64,000 nucleotides of DNA, from assembly GCA_937929915.1 (NCBI GenBank), contig CALFUN010000008.1, positions 62,001 through 126,000 on the forward strand. The letters run 5' to 3'. This DNA comes from an uncultured Caulobacterales bacterium. GTDB lineage: Bacteria; Pseudomonadota; Alphaproteobacteria; Caulobacterales; Maricaulaceae. Shown here in pieces: positions 36,348 to 44,959 of the stretch. The notes under the pieces were generated by a model, which made no database searches, was not told the origin of the DNA, and worked only from the letters and a program-made list of their open reading frames with translations. The translations under genes and the position numbers were made by a program. Each line of letters starts with the position of its first letter. Positions within the stretch are counted from its first letter, which is position 1.

Positions 36348-36580
36348 GTGATGTGAAAATTGAAGATATGAGTTTTGAAGCGGCCCTCGCAGAGCTGGAA
36401 ACGATTGTTGAGCGTTTAGAGCGCGGCGATGCCCCGCTGGAGGCCAGTATTGAAATTTATCAACGCGGCGCAAAATTAAAAGCCCATTGTGAAGGCAAGC
36501 TTAAAGACGCGCAGATGAAAGTTGAAAAAATTGTTTTGGATGGTCAAGGCCAAGCAAGTACAGCGCCATTTGATAATTAA
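36344..36580 (+). CDS. xseB: exodeoxyribonuclease VII small subunit
   Basis: A 78-residue protein with MSFEAALAELETIVERLERG followed by DAPLEASIEIYQRGAKLKAH, the canonical XseB helices. Several copies bind XseA to form exonuclease VII. It stands next to ispA and dxs, the arrangement usual in proteobacteria. The xseA gene is not in the window. Coupled to the upstream phosphatase gene by ATGA. Confidence 0.95.
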   Translation: MSDVKIEDMSFEAALAELETIVERLERGDAPLEASIEIYQRGAKLKAHCEGKLKDAQMKVEKIVLDGQGQASTAPFDN

Positions 36581-36610
36581 GATATTCAGATTTAATAGGT
36601 TTTGACAGAT

Positions 36611-37495
36611 ATGAATTTTGAAATGCATCTTAAATCTGTGGCAGGCGATGTTGAGACTGCGCTCTCAGATTTACTTCCAGAGCCCAGAGGTCATCAAGCC
36701 GTCATAATGGAGGCAATGCGCTATGCTACGCTTGGCGGCGGTAAACGTTTGCGGCCATTTCTAATGATAGAAACTGTGCGTATGCTTGGCGGGAATTTGG
36801 ATAATGCGATGGTCGCGGGCTGTGCGTTAGAATGTTTGCATGTTTACTCACTGATCCATGATGATTTACCGTGTATGGATGATGATGATTTGCGCCGCGG
36901 TAAACCCACAGTCCATAAAGCCTATGATGAAGCCATGGCTGTTTTAGCGGGAGATGGCCTACTGACCTTGGCATTTGAATTGCTGGCCAGCGAAGCGGCG
37001 CATAGTGATCCAAGCGTGCGTGTGCGCCTTGTCGCTGAACTTGCCAAAGCCAGCGGGCATAGCGGTATGATTGGCGGACAAGTTGTGGATATAACGGTTG
37101 TTGAAGGCGAGCGCGACGAGAGGCTTATCACAGAGCTACAAGCCATGAAGACGGGCGCTTTGATTGATTTTTCTGTCCGCGCGGGCGGTATCATATGCGG
37201 TGTTGATGATACAGCTTTAGAGCAACTCTCGGCATATGCGCGCGATATGGGGATCGCTTTCCAAATTCAAGACGATATTTTGGACATAGAAGGCGATGTT
37301 GAATTAATGGGCAAAGCTGTGGGGAAAGACCAAGACCTTGGAAAAGCCACATTTGTATCAATTTTAGGCCTTCAAGGTGCGAAAGATAGGGCAAAAGCTT
37401 TGGGCCGCGCGGCGAAGGGTCACCTTGCCGCTTATGGTGATAAAGCGCAGATTTTGTGCGAGACGGTGGATTTCGTACTTGAACGGACACATTAA
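36611..37495 (+). CDS. ispA: (2E,6E)-farnesyl diphosphate synthase
   Basis: A 294-residue prenyl transferase. The first aspartate-rich motif lies in HDDLPCMDDDDLRRGKPTVH and the second in FQIQDDILDIEGD. The substrate-binding GGKRLRPF lies near residue 45, with KTGALI mid-protein. It makes farnesyl diphosphate for quinones and peptidoglycan carrier lipids. The ATG at 36611 is chosen; a TTG nine bases upstream (36602) is also possible. It is part of the xseB-ispA-dxs-tlyA operon. Confidence 0.95.
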   Translation: MNFEMHLKSVAGDVETALSDLLPEPRGHQAVIMEAMRYATLGGGKRLRPFLMIETVRMLGGNLDNAMVAGCALECLHVYSLIHDDLPCMDDDDLRRGKPTVHKAYDEAMAVLAGDGLLTLAFELLASEAAHSDPSVRVRLVAELAKASGHSGMIGGQVVDITVVEGERDERLITELQAMKTGALIDFSVRAGGIICGVDDTALEQLSAYARDMGIAFQIQDDILDIEGDVELMGKAVGKDQDLGKATFVSILGLQGAKDRAKALGRAAKGHLAAYGDKAQILCETVDFVLERTH

Positions 37496-37538
37496 ATAAA
37501 ATGTGTCTTTGACGAAACTTAAGGTGTTTGGCATTTAT

Positions 37539-37557
37539 ACCATATAATAGATATGGT
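37539..37557 (+). promoter_or_regulatory. inverted repeat overlapping a -10-like box before dxs
   Basis: ACCATAT (37539-37545) pairs with ATATGGT (37551-37557) around AATAG. A perfect TATAAT overlaps the left arm at 37543-37548. No good -35 is found at 16-18 bases. It may be an operator, an internal promoter, or a hairpin limiting access to the dxs start. Confidence 0.4.
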
Positions 37558-37586
37558 GGATGTCAGACCAAAAGAGAGAGATGAAA

Positions 37587-39497
37587 ATGGTTGATACGCC
37601 TTTACTGGACACGGTTAAAATTCCAGCGGACATGCGCGGCTTTACACGTAATCAACTCAAACAACTGGCCGATGAAGTCAGGTCTGAAGTTATTAGTGCT
37701 GTCTCTGTGACGGGCGGACATTTGGGCGCGGGGCTGGGCGTTGTTGAGCTAACAGTCGCTATTCACCATATTTTTGATACACCCAATGATAAGCTAATCT
37801 GGGATGTTGGGCATCAATGTTACCCGCATAAAGTCTTGACGGGACGACGAGATCGCATTCGTACATTGCGTAAAGGCGGCGGGTTGTCTGGGTTCACCAA
37901 GCGCGCTGAGAGCGAGTATGATCCATTTGGCGCAGCCCATAGTTCCACCTCTATTTCTGCGGGTATGGGTTTTGCGACGGCGCGAGATTTAGCTGGCAAA
38001 GACGGCCATGTGATTTCCGTGATTGGTGATGGTTCAATTACGGCCGGTATGGCCTATGAGGCGATGAATAATGCAGGCGCAACCGATAGCCGCCAAATCG
38101 TCATCTTAAATGATAATGATATGTCAATAGCGCCGCCTGTTGGCGCGATGAGCCATTTGCTTGCGCGCACAGTGAGTAGTAGCGGCTATCAAGCCATTCG
38201 CGGTGCGGCCAAATCCATGGTCAGTCATGCGCCAAGGCCGATAAAATCAACTGCCAAGAAAACTGAAGAATATACACGCGGTATGTTTACGGGCGGGACA
38301 TGGTTTGAAGAACTTGGCTTCTTTTATGTCGGCCCTGTCGATGGTCATGATTTAGATGCGCTTGTGCCTGTTTTGGAGAATGTGAAAAACATGAAAAATG
38401 GCCCTGTGCTTGTTCATGTTGTGACACAAAAAGGTAAAGGCTATGCGCCTGCAGAAAAATCTGCTGATAAATATCATGGCGTGTCCAAGTTTAACGTTGT
38501 TACAGGTGAGCAATCTAAACCCGTCGCCAATGCGCCAAGCTATACCAAAGTCTTCGCGCATAGCTTGATTGAAGAAGCCCGCAAAGACGATAAAATCGTT
38601 GGGATTACGGCAGCTATGCCGGGCGGAACAGGCATGAAAGAATTTGGCCAAGTCTTCCCAGACCGTATGTTTGATGTTGGCATTGCCGAGCAACATGCGG
38701 TGACATTTGCTGCGGGTATGGCGGCGGATGGATTTAAGCCCTTTTGCGCGATTTACTCGACTTTCCTGCAGCGCGGCTATGACCAAGTTGTGCATGATGT
38801 TTCCATCCAAAACCTACCTGTACGCTTTGCGATGGACAGGGCAGGGCTTGTCGGGGCGGACGGGCCAACACATGCGGGCGCATTTGATGTAGCTTATCTG
38901 GGTTGCCTGCCCAATATGGTCTTAATGGCCGCAGCCGATGAAGCGGATTTAAGGCGCATGGTCGCAACGGCTGTGGCTTATGATAGCGGGCCAATGGCGT
39001 TTCGTTATGCCCGCGGCGAGGCAACAGGTATTGAGATTCCAGATGACCCAGCTCCGCTCGACATCGGTAAAGGGCGTATCATGAAAGAGGGCTCGCGCAT
39101 TGCTGTGCTGTCTTATGGCACGCGCCTTGGCGAAGCTATGCAAGCCGCGCAGCAGCTTGATAGGCTTGGCTTATCCACAACCGTGGCCGATGCGCGCTTT
39201 GCCAAACCGCTCGATATAGATTTGGTTAAGAGACTCGCAGATGAACATGAAGTGCTGATAACCATCGAAGAAGGCTCTGTGGGCGGGTTTGGAGCCTTTG
39301 TGTTACATGGTCTGGCGGATGCTGGCCGTCTTGATAATGGCCTGAAGGTGCGGACAATGACCCTACCTGATATTTATATCGATCATGACAGCCCCGCTTT
39401 GATGTATAAGCAAGCAAAGCTTGATGCAGATTCGATTGTTGAAACAGCGTTTAAGGCTCTGGGCCGCGACTTTAACGCCCAAGCGCATTTGGCTTAA
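37587..39497 (+). CDS. dxs: 1-deoxy-D-xylulose-5-phosphate synthase
   Basis: A 636-residue thiamine-diphosphate enzyme of the MEP isoprenoid pathway. TPP-binding segments are [40 protein letters not shown] and [15 protein letters not shown]. The pyrimidine domain has [20 protein letters not shown] and a transketolase-like C-terminal part. Start [10 protein letters not shown] at 37587 matches the family and has GAGAG upstream. An in-frame ATG at 37560 ([10 protein letters not shown]) is the alternative. It supplies ispA in the same operon. Confidence 0.95.
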   Translation: MVDTPLLDTVKIPADMRGFTRNQLKQLADEVRSEVISAVSVTGGHLGAGLGVVELTVAIHHIFDTPNDKLIWDVGHQCYPHKVLTGRRDRIRTLRKGGGLSGFTKRAESEYDPFGAAHSSTSISAGMGFATARDLAGKDGHVISVIGDGSITAGMAYEAMNNAGATDSRQIVILNDNDMSIAPPVGAMSHLLARTVSSSGYQAIRGAAKSMVSHAPRPIKSTAKKTEEYTRGMFTGGTWFEELGFFYVGPVDGHDLDALVPVLENVKNMKNGPVLVHVVTQKGKGYAPAEKSADKYHGVSKFNVVTGEQSKPVANAPSYTKVFAHSLIEEARKDDKIVGITAAMPGGTGMKEFGQVFPDRMFDVGIAEQHAVTFAAGMAADGFKPFCAIYSTFLQRGYDQVVHDVSIQNLPVRFAMDRAGLVGADGPTHAGAFDVAYLGCLPNMVLMAAADEADLRRMVATAVAYDSGPMAFRYARGEATGIEIPDDPAPLDIGKGRIMKEGSRIAVLSYGTRLGEAMQAAQQLDRLGLSTTVADARFAKPLDIDLVKRLADEHEVLITIEEGSVGGFGAFVLHGLADAGRLDNGLKVRTMTLPDIYIDHDSPALMYKQAKLDADSIVETAFKALGRDFNAQAHLA

Positions 39498-39508
39498 TTT
39501 GCGCAAAT

Positions 39509-40231
39509 ATGCGCGCTGATATTTATCTGACCGAACATGGCTATTATGAGTCGCGCGCGCGGGCGCAGGCGGCGATTAAGGCGGGATTGGTCACGGTTAA
39601 TGGTAAGGCTCTTAAGAAGCCTTCTGATAAGATATTCGCCGGCGTCGTCATCAAAGCTGGGCAAGAGCATCCTTGGGTGTCGCGCGGCGGGGTAAAGCTC
39701 TCTTACGCTTTAGATATTTTCGGTATAGCCGTCACAGATAAGATTTGTCTGGATGTGGGCGCGTCTACGGGCGGGTTTACGGATGTCCTGATTCAAAACG
39801 GCGCGAGGCATGTCTATGCAGTTGATGTTGGCCATGGGCAATTTCACAAATATTTGCAGGGCCATGCAAAAATTACCGCAATGGAAGGGCAAGATGCGCG
39901 TGATTTAAAGCCCAGCCATTTTACCCATCCGCCAGAACTAATTGTCTGTGATGCGAGCTTTATTTCTGCCACCAAAGTGCTGACGGTGCCGCTATCATTA
40001 GCGAAACAGGGCGCTGATGTGATGACGCTGGTCAAGCCGCAATTTGAAGTCGGTAAATCGGGTATTGGCCGCGGCGGTATTGTTAAAAGCGAAGCTTTGG
40101 CCCTAGAAGCGTTAAGCGCCGTTAAAACTTGGATGGCAGCTCAAGGCTGGCAGGTTTTGGGTATAGATATATCGCCAATAAAGGGCGGCTCTGGGAATAT
40201 AGAATATGTACTCCATGCCCGTAAATCTTAG
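39509..40231 (+). CDS. tlyA: TlyA-family rRNA 2'-O-methyltransferase / hemolysin A homologue
   Basis: A 240-residue protein with an N-terminal S4 domain (ADIYLTEHGYYESRARAQAA, KAGLVTVNG) and an FtsJ/RrmJ-like SAM domain with motif I DVGASTGGFTDVLIQNGA, then DASFISATKVL and KPQFEVGK. TlyA methylates ribosomal RNA in mycobacteria; the family is also called hemolysin A. It ends the xseB-ispA-dxs-tlyA run. It overlaps the convergent dioxygenase gene by four bases at the 3' end. Confidence 0.92.
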   Translation: MRADIYLTEHGYYESRARAQAAIKAGLVTVNGKALKKPSDKIFAGVVIKAGQEHPWVSRGGVKLSYALDIFGIAVTDKICLDVGASTGGFTDVLIQNGARHVYAVDVGHGQFHKYLQGHAKITAMEGQDARDLKPSHFTHPPELIVCDASFISATKVLTVPLSLAKQGADVMTLVKPQFEVGKSGIGRGGIVKSEALALEALSAVKTWMAAQGWQVLGIDISPIKGGSGNIEYVLHARKS

Positions 40232-41397
40232 CTGATGAGATTAGCCCGTGTTTCATCGCGGTGCTTTTTGAGATATTTCATAAAGGGCGTTCCGCCCGTG
40301 CCGACATCCGTATCATTGCCAGCGGCTTTTTTTCCCTGTTTATTGATATAGCTAGCCGCATATTCTAGGTGCCGTGTGCGAAAATCGGCCACGGCCTGCA
40401 CAACAGCGTTATACGCTTCAATGAGGCCTTTTTCCCTTGATGTTTGGGCATAGCTGCGCAGCTGGCTATGGCTGCGAACATCGTCAATAAAACGACGATG
40501 GGCGGGCGGGCGGTAAATATGTAATTGGTCTAGATATTCACGCAATGGGTCTGGCGCATGACCAATGCCCAAAAGGGCGTCCATAGACGGAACGATAGAG
40601 GATTGTGAGCCTGTTTGTCCGCGAAAGGCTTGAGCTTTGCCGCCATAACGTGTGCCTTCGTAAATGATACCCTCTGGCAAAGCAGGATTATCGCGCCAGC
40701 CATGAATATAAGGCCGAACGCGTTCAAAATAGATATAGGGATCACAGCGCTCTGGCATACGGTCAAACAGAGCGTTTATCTGCCCCCAAACCTCTGTCAT
40801 GGTCATGAGCCTGGCGTGGATAGTTTGGTTGTCTTCGTCTTTTACGGCTTGAATAATATCTCCCATTAAATCTAAGGCGGCGCCAGCTTGGGCTTCAATC
40901 GCGACATGGATGAGAACGAACCAAGCTTCATCTTGCCCGCCAAGGAAGTGTTGAATCATGTAAATATTATCTAAATCAATCGGCCCTGTTGGGTCGAGCT
41001 TGCCCCAATTATCTAGAACGTAACCGCTATAGGGCAATAATGGCTGCTGGCCTAAATGATCGGCAAGGGCGACTATGGGGCGGGCTAGGCAGCGCGGTAG
41101 TTTTGCAGGCGGGGTTGGCTCCCCCCAAACATAAGCTTGTACCATGAAAGAATAATGCACCATCGCCATGCGTATGGCTTCATCGGATAAGGCGTTAAGC
41201 TCGCTGTCTAAATCTATATCGGGAAGATGATGTTCTAAATAGTGCCGCACACGGCCCGATGGCAGGATTTGCGGCAGGCGCATCGCAATCTCGCGAATCT
41301 TTTTGAGACTGCCTGATAGTTCAATATCATTCGCATTATGCTGGCAGAGAAATCCTCGATCGGCTGACATGCCATAATGGCTTAACTCTATGCGCAT
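40228..41397 (-). CDS. indoleamine 2,3-dioxygenase-like heme dioxygenase
   Basis: A 389-residue protein with IDO family features: VWGEPTPPAKLPRCLARPIV early on, FLGGQDEAWFVLIHVAIEAQ, VRPYIHGW, the active-site FRGQTGSQSSIVPSMDALLG, and the proximal heme-histidine segment PPAHRRFIDDV, then GTGGTPFMKYLKKHRDET. IDO opens the indole ring of tryptophan to N-formylkynurenine. In bacteria IDO-like genes are less common than tryptophan 2,3-dioxygenase. It is divergent from an Lrp/AsnC regulator, which probably controls it. No kynurenine-pathway partner is in the window. Confidence 0.85.
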   Translation of the reverse strand: MRIELSHYGMSADRGFLCQHNANDIELSGSLKKIREIAMRLPQILPSGRVRHYLEHHLPDIDLDSELNALSDEAIRMAMVHYSFMVQAYVWGEPTPPAKLPRCLARPIVALADHLGQQPLLPYSGYVLDNWGKLDPTGPIDLDNIYMIQHFLGGQDEAWFVLIHVAIEAQAGAALDLMGDIIQAVKDEDNQTIHARLMTMTEVWGQINALFDRMPERCDPYIYFERVRPYIHGWRDNPALPEGIIYEGTRYGGKAQAFRGQTGSQSSIVPSMDALLGIGHAPDPLREYLDQLHIYRPPAHRRFIDDVRSHSQLRSYAQTSREKGLIEAYNAVVQAVADFRTRHLEYAASYINKQGKKAAGNDTDVGTGGTPFMKYLKKHRDETRANLIS

Positions 41398-41421
41398 TTT
41401 TTACCCTTATACTTATTTTTT

Positions 41422-41436
41422 GCAATAATAGATTGC
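41422..41436. promoter_or_regulatory. Lrp-type 15-base palindrome in the IDO/AsnC gap
   Basis: GCAAT-AATAG-ATTGC, a 15-base inverted repeat, lies 25 bases before the dioxygenase start. Lrp-family sites are often 15-base imperfect palindromes. Confidence 0.5.
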
Positions 41437-41438
41437 CA

Positions 41439-41468
41439 TAAGCGCAATTAACGTGTTTTATGCGCTTA
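41439..41468. promoter_or_regulatory. second inverted repeat in the IDO/AsnC gap
   Basis: TAAGCGCA (41439-41446) is the exact inverse complement of TGCGCTTA (41461-41468), spaced by 14 bases. It lies between the divergent dioxygenase and Lrp-family genes and is a likely regulator site. Confidence 0.5.
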
Positions 41469-41493
41469 AATGCGATATATTGAGCAATAAATC

Positions 41494-41943
41494 ATGGAAA
41501 TAGATGCTATAAATAACACTATATTGTCTGTATTAGAGATAGACGGGCGGATCAGTAATATTGATCTCGCGCAGCGAGTCGGCCTTTCGCCATCAGCATG
41601 TTTGCGCCGCGTTCAAGAATTAGAGCGTTCGGGGTTTATTACGGGATACCGTGCTGTTTTAAATCGTTCCAAATTGGGTGTGGGGATTACGGCTTTTGTG
41701 ATGGTTGGCTTATCTGCGCATTTAAAGAAAGATTCTCTGGCATTTGAACGGGCTATGGAGGCCTCGCCAGAAGTGCGCGAATGTCATAATATTACGGGAT
41801 CTGTTGAATACCTTTTACGCGTCGAAGCTGTTGATTTGGCGGCATATAAAGATTTCCATTCTAATACATTGGGAACCTTGTCTCAAGTTGGCAGTATTAC
41901 CTCGCATATTTCTCTTGGGTCGCCCAAAGATAGGCGCGCATAA
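41494..41943 (+). CDS. Lrp/AsnC-family transcriptional regulator
   Basis: A 149-residue protein with N-terminal winged helix-turn-helix (ILSVLEIDGRISNIDLAQRV followed by GLSPSACLRRVQELERSGFI) and a C-terminal RAM ligand domain (TAFVMVGLSAHLKKD, VRECHNITGSVEYLLRVEAV). Members sense amino acids. Divergence from the dioxygenase, with palindromes between, suggests tryptophan- or kynurenine-responsive control. A terminator for the opposite-strand glycine-zipper gene begins at its stop codon. Confidence 0.9.
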   Translation: MEIDAINNTILSVLEIDGRISNIDLAQRVGLSPSACLRRVQELERSGFITGYRAVLNRSKLGVGITAFVMVGLSAHLKKDSLAFERAMEASPEVRECHNITGSVEYLLRVEAVDLAAYKDFHSNTLGTLSQVGSITSHISLGSPKDRRA

Positions 41944-41964
41944 AAAAACCCCGCATATGCGAGG
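41942..41964 (-). terminator. Rho-independent terminator for glycine-zipper gene A
   Basis: On the minus strand CCTCG and CGGGG pair around CATATG, followed by a run of seven T residues (complement of 41942-41948). It lies about 34 bases after the stop of the 41998-42597 gene. Confidence 0.75.
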
Positions 41965-41997
41965 CTTTATGGGGTGAATAAGCTCAGCTAGAGCGGC

Positions 41998-42597
41998 CTA
42001 ATAGCGCCGTCCACGATGACCTCTGCGAAACCCTCTGTGACCTCGATTAAAACCACGATTGCCTCTAAAGCCGCGATTTCTTCTAAAACCACGATGTCCT
42101 CTGAACCCGCGATGTCCATTATGAAATCTGCGATGGCCTCTAAAGCCGCGATTATAACCTGTGCCTATGTTGATGTTTACAGACGAACGGGGCTGGGTGT
42201 AATATCCGTTATTGTTGTAATAAGGCTGTGAATACCCGCCATTATAATATCCGCCACCATTACTGTAATAGGGCTGCGAATATCCGCCGCCATTATAATA
42301 GCCCCCATTATAGTTTTGACCATTGCCTTGTCCTGCAATGGCTGCGCCTGCTACGCCGCCAACGACTGCGCCTATAATTGCGCCTTCTGCGCCGTCCCCT
42401 CTGCCAGCGACTTGATTGCCGATAAGTGCGCCAACTCCTGCGCCGACGAGGCCGCCTGCGACTTGATTATTAGCATTGTTGTTTTGGACTTGGCCCTGAT
42501 GTCGATGCTGAAAATTTGTATTATGGGCTGAGGCTGTGATAGGCGCGAGCGTTACCGTTGCGATGGCTGCTAGCGCGATTCCAAATTTAAAAGTCAT
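41998..42597 (-). CDS. secreted glycine-zipper protein A with RGFRGHR-rich tail
   Basis: A 199-residue protein. A Sec signal peptide (MTFKFGIALAAIATVTLAPI, cleavage near ASA) is followed by a glycine-zipper membrane segment VAGGLVGAGVGALIGNQVAG then GDGAEGAIIGAVVGGVAGAA. Next come Tyr/Gly/Asn-rich GGYYNGGGYSQPYY repeats and an Arg/Gly/Phe/His-rich end (NGHRGFRGHRGFRRNRGFRG, NRGHRGFRRGHRG). Similar to surface-antigen-like Rickettsia 17 kDa domain proteins in the zipper only. It has a strong AAAAGGAG ribosome-binding site and a dedicated terminator, so it is its own transcription unit. Function unknown. Confidence 0.82.
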   Translation of the reverse strand: MTFKFGIALAAIATVTLAPITASAHNTNFQHRHQGQVQNNNANNQVAGGLVGAGVGALIGNQVAGRGDGAEGAIIGAVVGGVAGAAIAGQGNGQNYNGGYYNGGGYSQPYYSNGGGYYNGGYSQPYYNNNGYYTQPRSSVNINIGTGYNRGFRGHRRFHNGHRGFRGHRGFRRNRGFRGNRGFNRGHRGFRRGHRGRRY

Positions 42598-42716
42598 GAG
42601 GGACTCCTTTTCTAAATTATGCCTTTACAATATAGGATGAACCTGAACGAAATCTGACAAAATACGGTTTTAATGATAATTAACACTCTTTTAAGTTGTA
42701 AATCCAATCACAAAGA

Positions 42717-42751
42717 GAGGACTATCCCGTGATTTGCACGAAATCGTCCTC
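42717..42751. promoter_or_regulatory. stacked hairpin between glycine-zipper genes A and B
   Basis: GAGGAC (42717-42722) pairs with GTCCTC (42746-42751), and inside it GATTT (42731-42735) pairs with AAATC (42741-42745). It lies 50 bases after gene B ends and upstream of gene A. No T run follows, so a protective or regulatory fold is as likely as termination. A second short stem, AGCGCC/GGCGCT, sits at 42769-42784. Confidence 0.35.
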
Positions 42752-42800
42752 ATATTTACCTTTATGGTAGCGCCTTTTGGCGCTCGCTATGTGTCAGTTT

Positions 42801-43856
42801 TTAGTTGTGACACTGATTATGATGGCCTTTTGAAATATCATGTCCCCATTGATCATAACGTTTGGAGCTGCCTTGATAGCAATATGTATTCGTTGGCTGA
42901 TGCGTAATAACAGTATCAACATGTTGCCGCTCTACCCAAGTCGTAGGTTGGGGCGCAGCTGTAACATGGGCTGTGCGGTCAATATGGGTCACTGTAGACG
43001 TTAAACATGTACCGTCCGCTTGCTTGACGCTATCGCTTGGGCAAGGTGCATGACGGCTACTTGTTGAGCGTTGCTGGGCAGGGTTCACATATTGTGTGAC
43101 ATGACGGTCAAGGCATGTACCGTCCGCTTGCGGAGTTGTATTTGACGGACAACTTGCCATTTGAGGGGCTGGCACGATAACGCGCTGCACTTGAGGGGCA
43201 GGCGCAGGGCGTTGCACGTAAACGGTACGCTGGACATAAACAGGCTGAACAGCTGGCTGTACATAACGTGTTACAGGGACAACAGGGCCAGCGATATATT
43301 GACCAGAATTTACATATTGCGGCGCTGCATAGAGCGGCGCGCTATTATAAATTGGGCCTGACGTATATTGCGGGGCATATTGGCCTTGTACAGGATATCC
43401 TCCATGAACAGGGCCGCCAGCATAACGGCTCGCAGAGCGGCCGTTGAAATTTCGCCCGCGCGGTGCAAAGGCATTTCCAGCCACACCGCCAAGAGCCGCG
43501 CCCAGCAGAGCGCCTTCTACATTATTACCGCGTCCAGCGATAAGTGCGCCAACGCCCGCGCCCGCGCCAGCTCCTATAAGCGTACTATTTGTTCGGTTGT
43601 TACCAAATCCGCCGTTAAAGCCTTGGTTTTGAGGCGTAAATGCACTACCCGCTACGCCGCCAAGAGCTGCGCCCAGCAGAGCGCCTTCCACGTTATTGCC
43701 TTGTCCCGCAATTAGTGCGCCAATCCCAGCGCCCGCACCTGCGCCAGTTAAAATACCAGCGGTTGAATTATTGCCAAAACCACCAAATTGGGCATATGCC
43801 AAAGTTGGTGTGAATGTGATTGCAGCGATAGCTGCACTTGTTAGTAAAATTTTCAT
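42801..43856 (-). CDS. secreted protein B with duplicated glycine zipper and Cys-repeat tail
   Basis: A 351-residue protein. A Sec signal (MKILLTSAAIAAITFTPTLA, cleavage near AYA) is followed by two copies of a 47-residue glycine-zipper unit, residues 27-73 and 84-130, each containing LIAG, GNNVEGALLGAALGGVAG and SAF or NAF. The middle is rich in Tyr/Ala/Gln/Val/Pro, with repeats like GPVHGGYPVQGQYAPQY. Near the C-terminus two CPS...ADGTCL units and a final CYQG...NQCHN give paired cysteines. A GGAG ribosome-binding site is present. No match to a known enzyme; probably outer membrane or surface associated. Confidence 0.8.
   Translation of the reverse strand: MKILLTSAAIAAITFTPTLAYAQFGGFGNNSTAGILTGAGAGAGIGALIAGQGNNVEGALLGAALGGVAGSAFTPQNQGFNGGFGNNRTNSTLIGAGAGAGVGALIAGRGNNVEGALLGAALGGVAGNAFAPRGRNFNGRSASRYAGGPVHGGYPVQGQYAPQYTSGPIYNSAPLYAAPQYVNSGQYIAGPVVPVTRYVQPAVQPVYVQRTVYVQRPAPAPQVQRVIVPAPQMASCPSNTTPQADGTCLDRHVTQYVNPAQQRSTSSRHAPCPSDSVKQADGTCLTSTVTHIDRTAHVTAAPQPTTWVERQHVDTVITHQPTNTYCYQGSSKRYDQWGHDISKGHHNQCHN
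43467..43778 (-). repeat. internal duplication in glycine-zipper gene B
   Basis: Codons for residues 27-73 (43638-43778) and 84-130 (43467-43607) encode nearly the same 47-residue unit at a 57-residue spacing. The DNA copies have diverged at many third positions, so the duplication is old. Confidence 0.85.
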
Positions 43857-44010
43857 AAGCCTAAGCTCCTTAGTGCCGAATATTGTGTCTTAATTCGGGA
43901 GCCTAAAAGGTACTCCCCCACCATAAGTTTATTAAGCCTGCTTTATGCAAGTCTTGTACCACTCTTATAACATATAAGATGAATAGAAGCTGCCTTCAAA
44001 GTTATTCGCT

Positions 44011-44045
44011 TAAAACACGAAAACCCCAGCCTATAAGGCTGGGGT
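44011..44045 (-). terminator. Rho-independent terminator for glycine-zipper gene C
   Basis: ACCCCAGCC (44023-44031) and GGCTGGGGT (44037-44045) form a perfect nine-base stem. On the minus strand it is followed by TTTTCGTGTTTT, and lies about 33 bases after the gene C stop. Confidence 0.85.
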
Positions 44046-44077
44046 CGTAATGTGCGCCAAAACTGGGGGTTATCCGC

Positions 44078-44788
44078 TTAATGCGTGGCGTAACACGCAT
44101 TAGATCCGTGATAATGTGCGCGGCGGCGGATGTTACGCTTTTTGCGCTTTAAGAACCGACGACGATCTTTTAACTCATTGATCTCATAGTCGATTTGCAC
44201 AAGACGATCTTTCAAATATGGATCATAGCCATTATATTCGAGTGCGTCACGAATATCTCTTTTCTCATGCTTTAGGGCATCAATCCGATAATCTACCTTA
44301 TCGATCTTGTAATAGAGATTGGCAGATCTACGCTGACCATATCCATTACGGTGATTGTGGCCTCGATTATATCCATAATTGTTATACCCTCGATTATGAT
44401 GGACAACGCGGGTCGTAAACCCACTATTTCTAAATCCGCGATTGTTGTTAAAGCCGCGGTTGCGGGTCTGACTAAAGCGGCGATTTGAACGACGACTTGT
44501 CTTATTATCGCTTGCGATACCTTCGCCAACCGCTGCGCCAGCTACGCCGCCAATAATCGCGCCTAGAACTGCGCCTTCCGTACGATTACCACGGCCTGCG
44601 ATTTCTTCGCCAAGAATAGCGCCAAGTGAGCCGCCGATTAGGCCGCCAGCAATCTGCGCGCCAGCATCATTATTATTGTTTCGGTGCTTAGAATAAGTCT
44701 GTGCAGATGCAGCCAGAGGTGAAACGAGCGTTGCCGCCGCTAAAGTGAGGGCTACAAGGTTCTTTTTATGAAATACAATATTTTTCAT
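44078..44788 (-). CDS. secreted glycine-zipper protein C with basic coiled-coil tail
   Basis: A 236-residue protein with a Sec signal (VALTLAAATLVSPLAASA, cleavage near ASA), the same zipper as its neighbours (AQIAGGLIGGSLGAILGEEI and GNRTEGAVLGAIIGGVAGAA), then an Asn/Arg/Gly/Tyr-rich linker. The C-terminal 80 residues are a charged helix (VDYRIDALKHEKRDIRDALE; KDRRRFLKRKKRNIRRRAHY) with an end ACYATH. GGAG lies before the ATG and the gene has its own terminator. The tail looks like a nucleic-acid or polymer binder, not seen in genes A and B. Function unknown. Confidence 0.8.
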   Translation of the reverse strand: MKNIVFHKKNLVALTLAAATLVSPLAASAQTYSKHRNNNNDAGAQIAGGLIGGSLGAILGEEIAGRGNRTEGAVLGAIIGGVAGAAVGEGIASDNKTSRRSNRRFSQTRNRGFNNNRGFRNSGFTTRVVHHNRGYNNYGYNRGHNHRNGYGQRRSANLYYKIDKVDYRIDALKHEKRDIRDALEYNGYDPYLKDRLVQIDYEINELKDRRRFLKRKKRNIRRRAHYHGSNACYATH

Positions 44789-44959
44789 GTGTGTCTCCTA
44801 TTTAAGCAACGAAAGGGAAAATGCCCGTCCGATGAAACCTATCTAGGCAGATGGCTTTGAATACTCTCTGACTTTGAAATTCATATTTCGTTCAGAAAGG
44901 CAAATATTTAAGATAAAGTATTGATTTATAATTATAAATTCAAATAAAAATAAATAATT

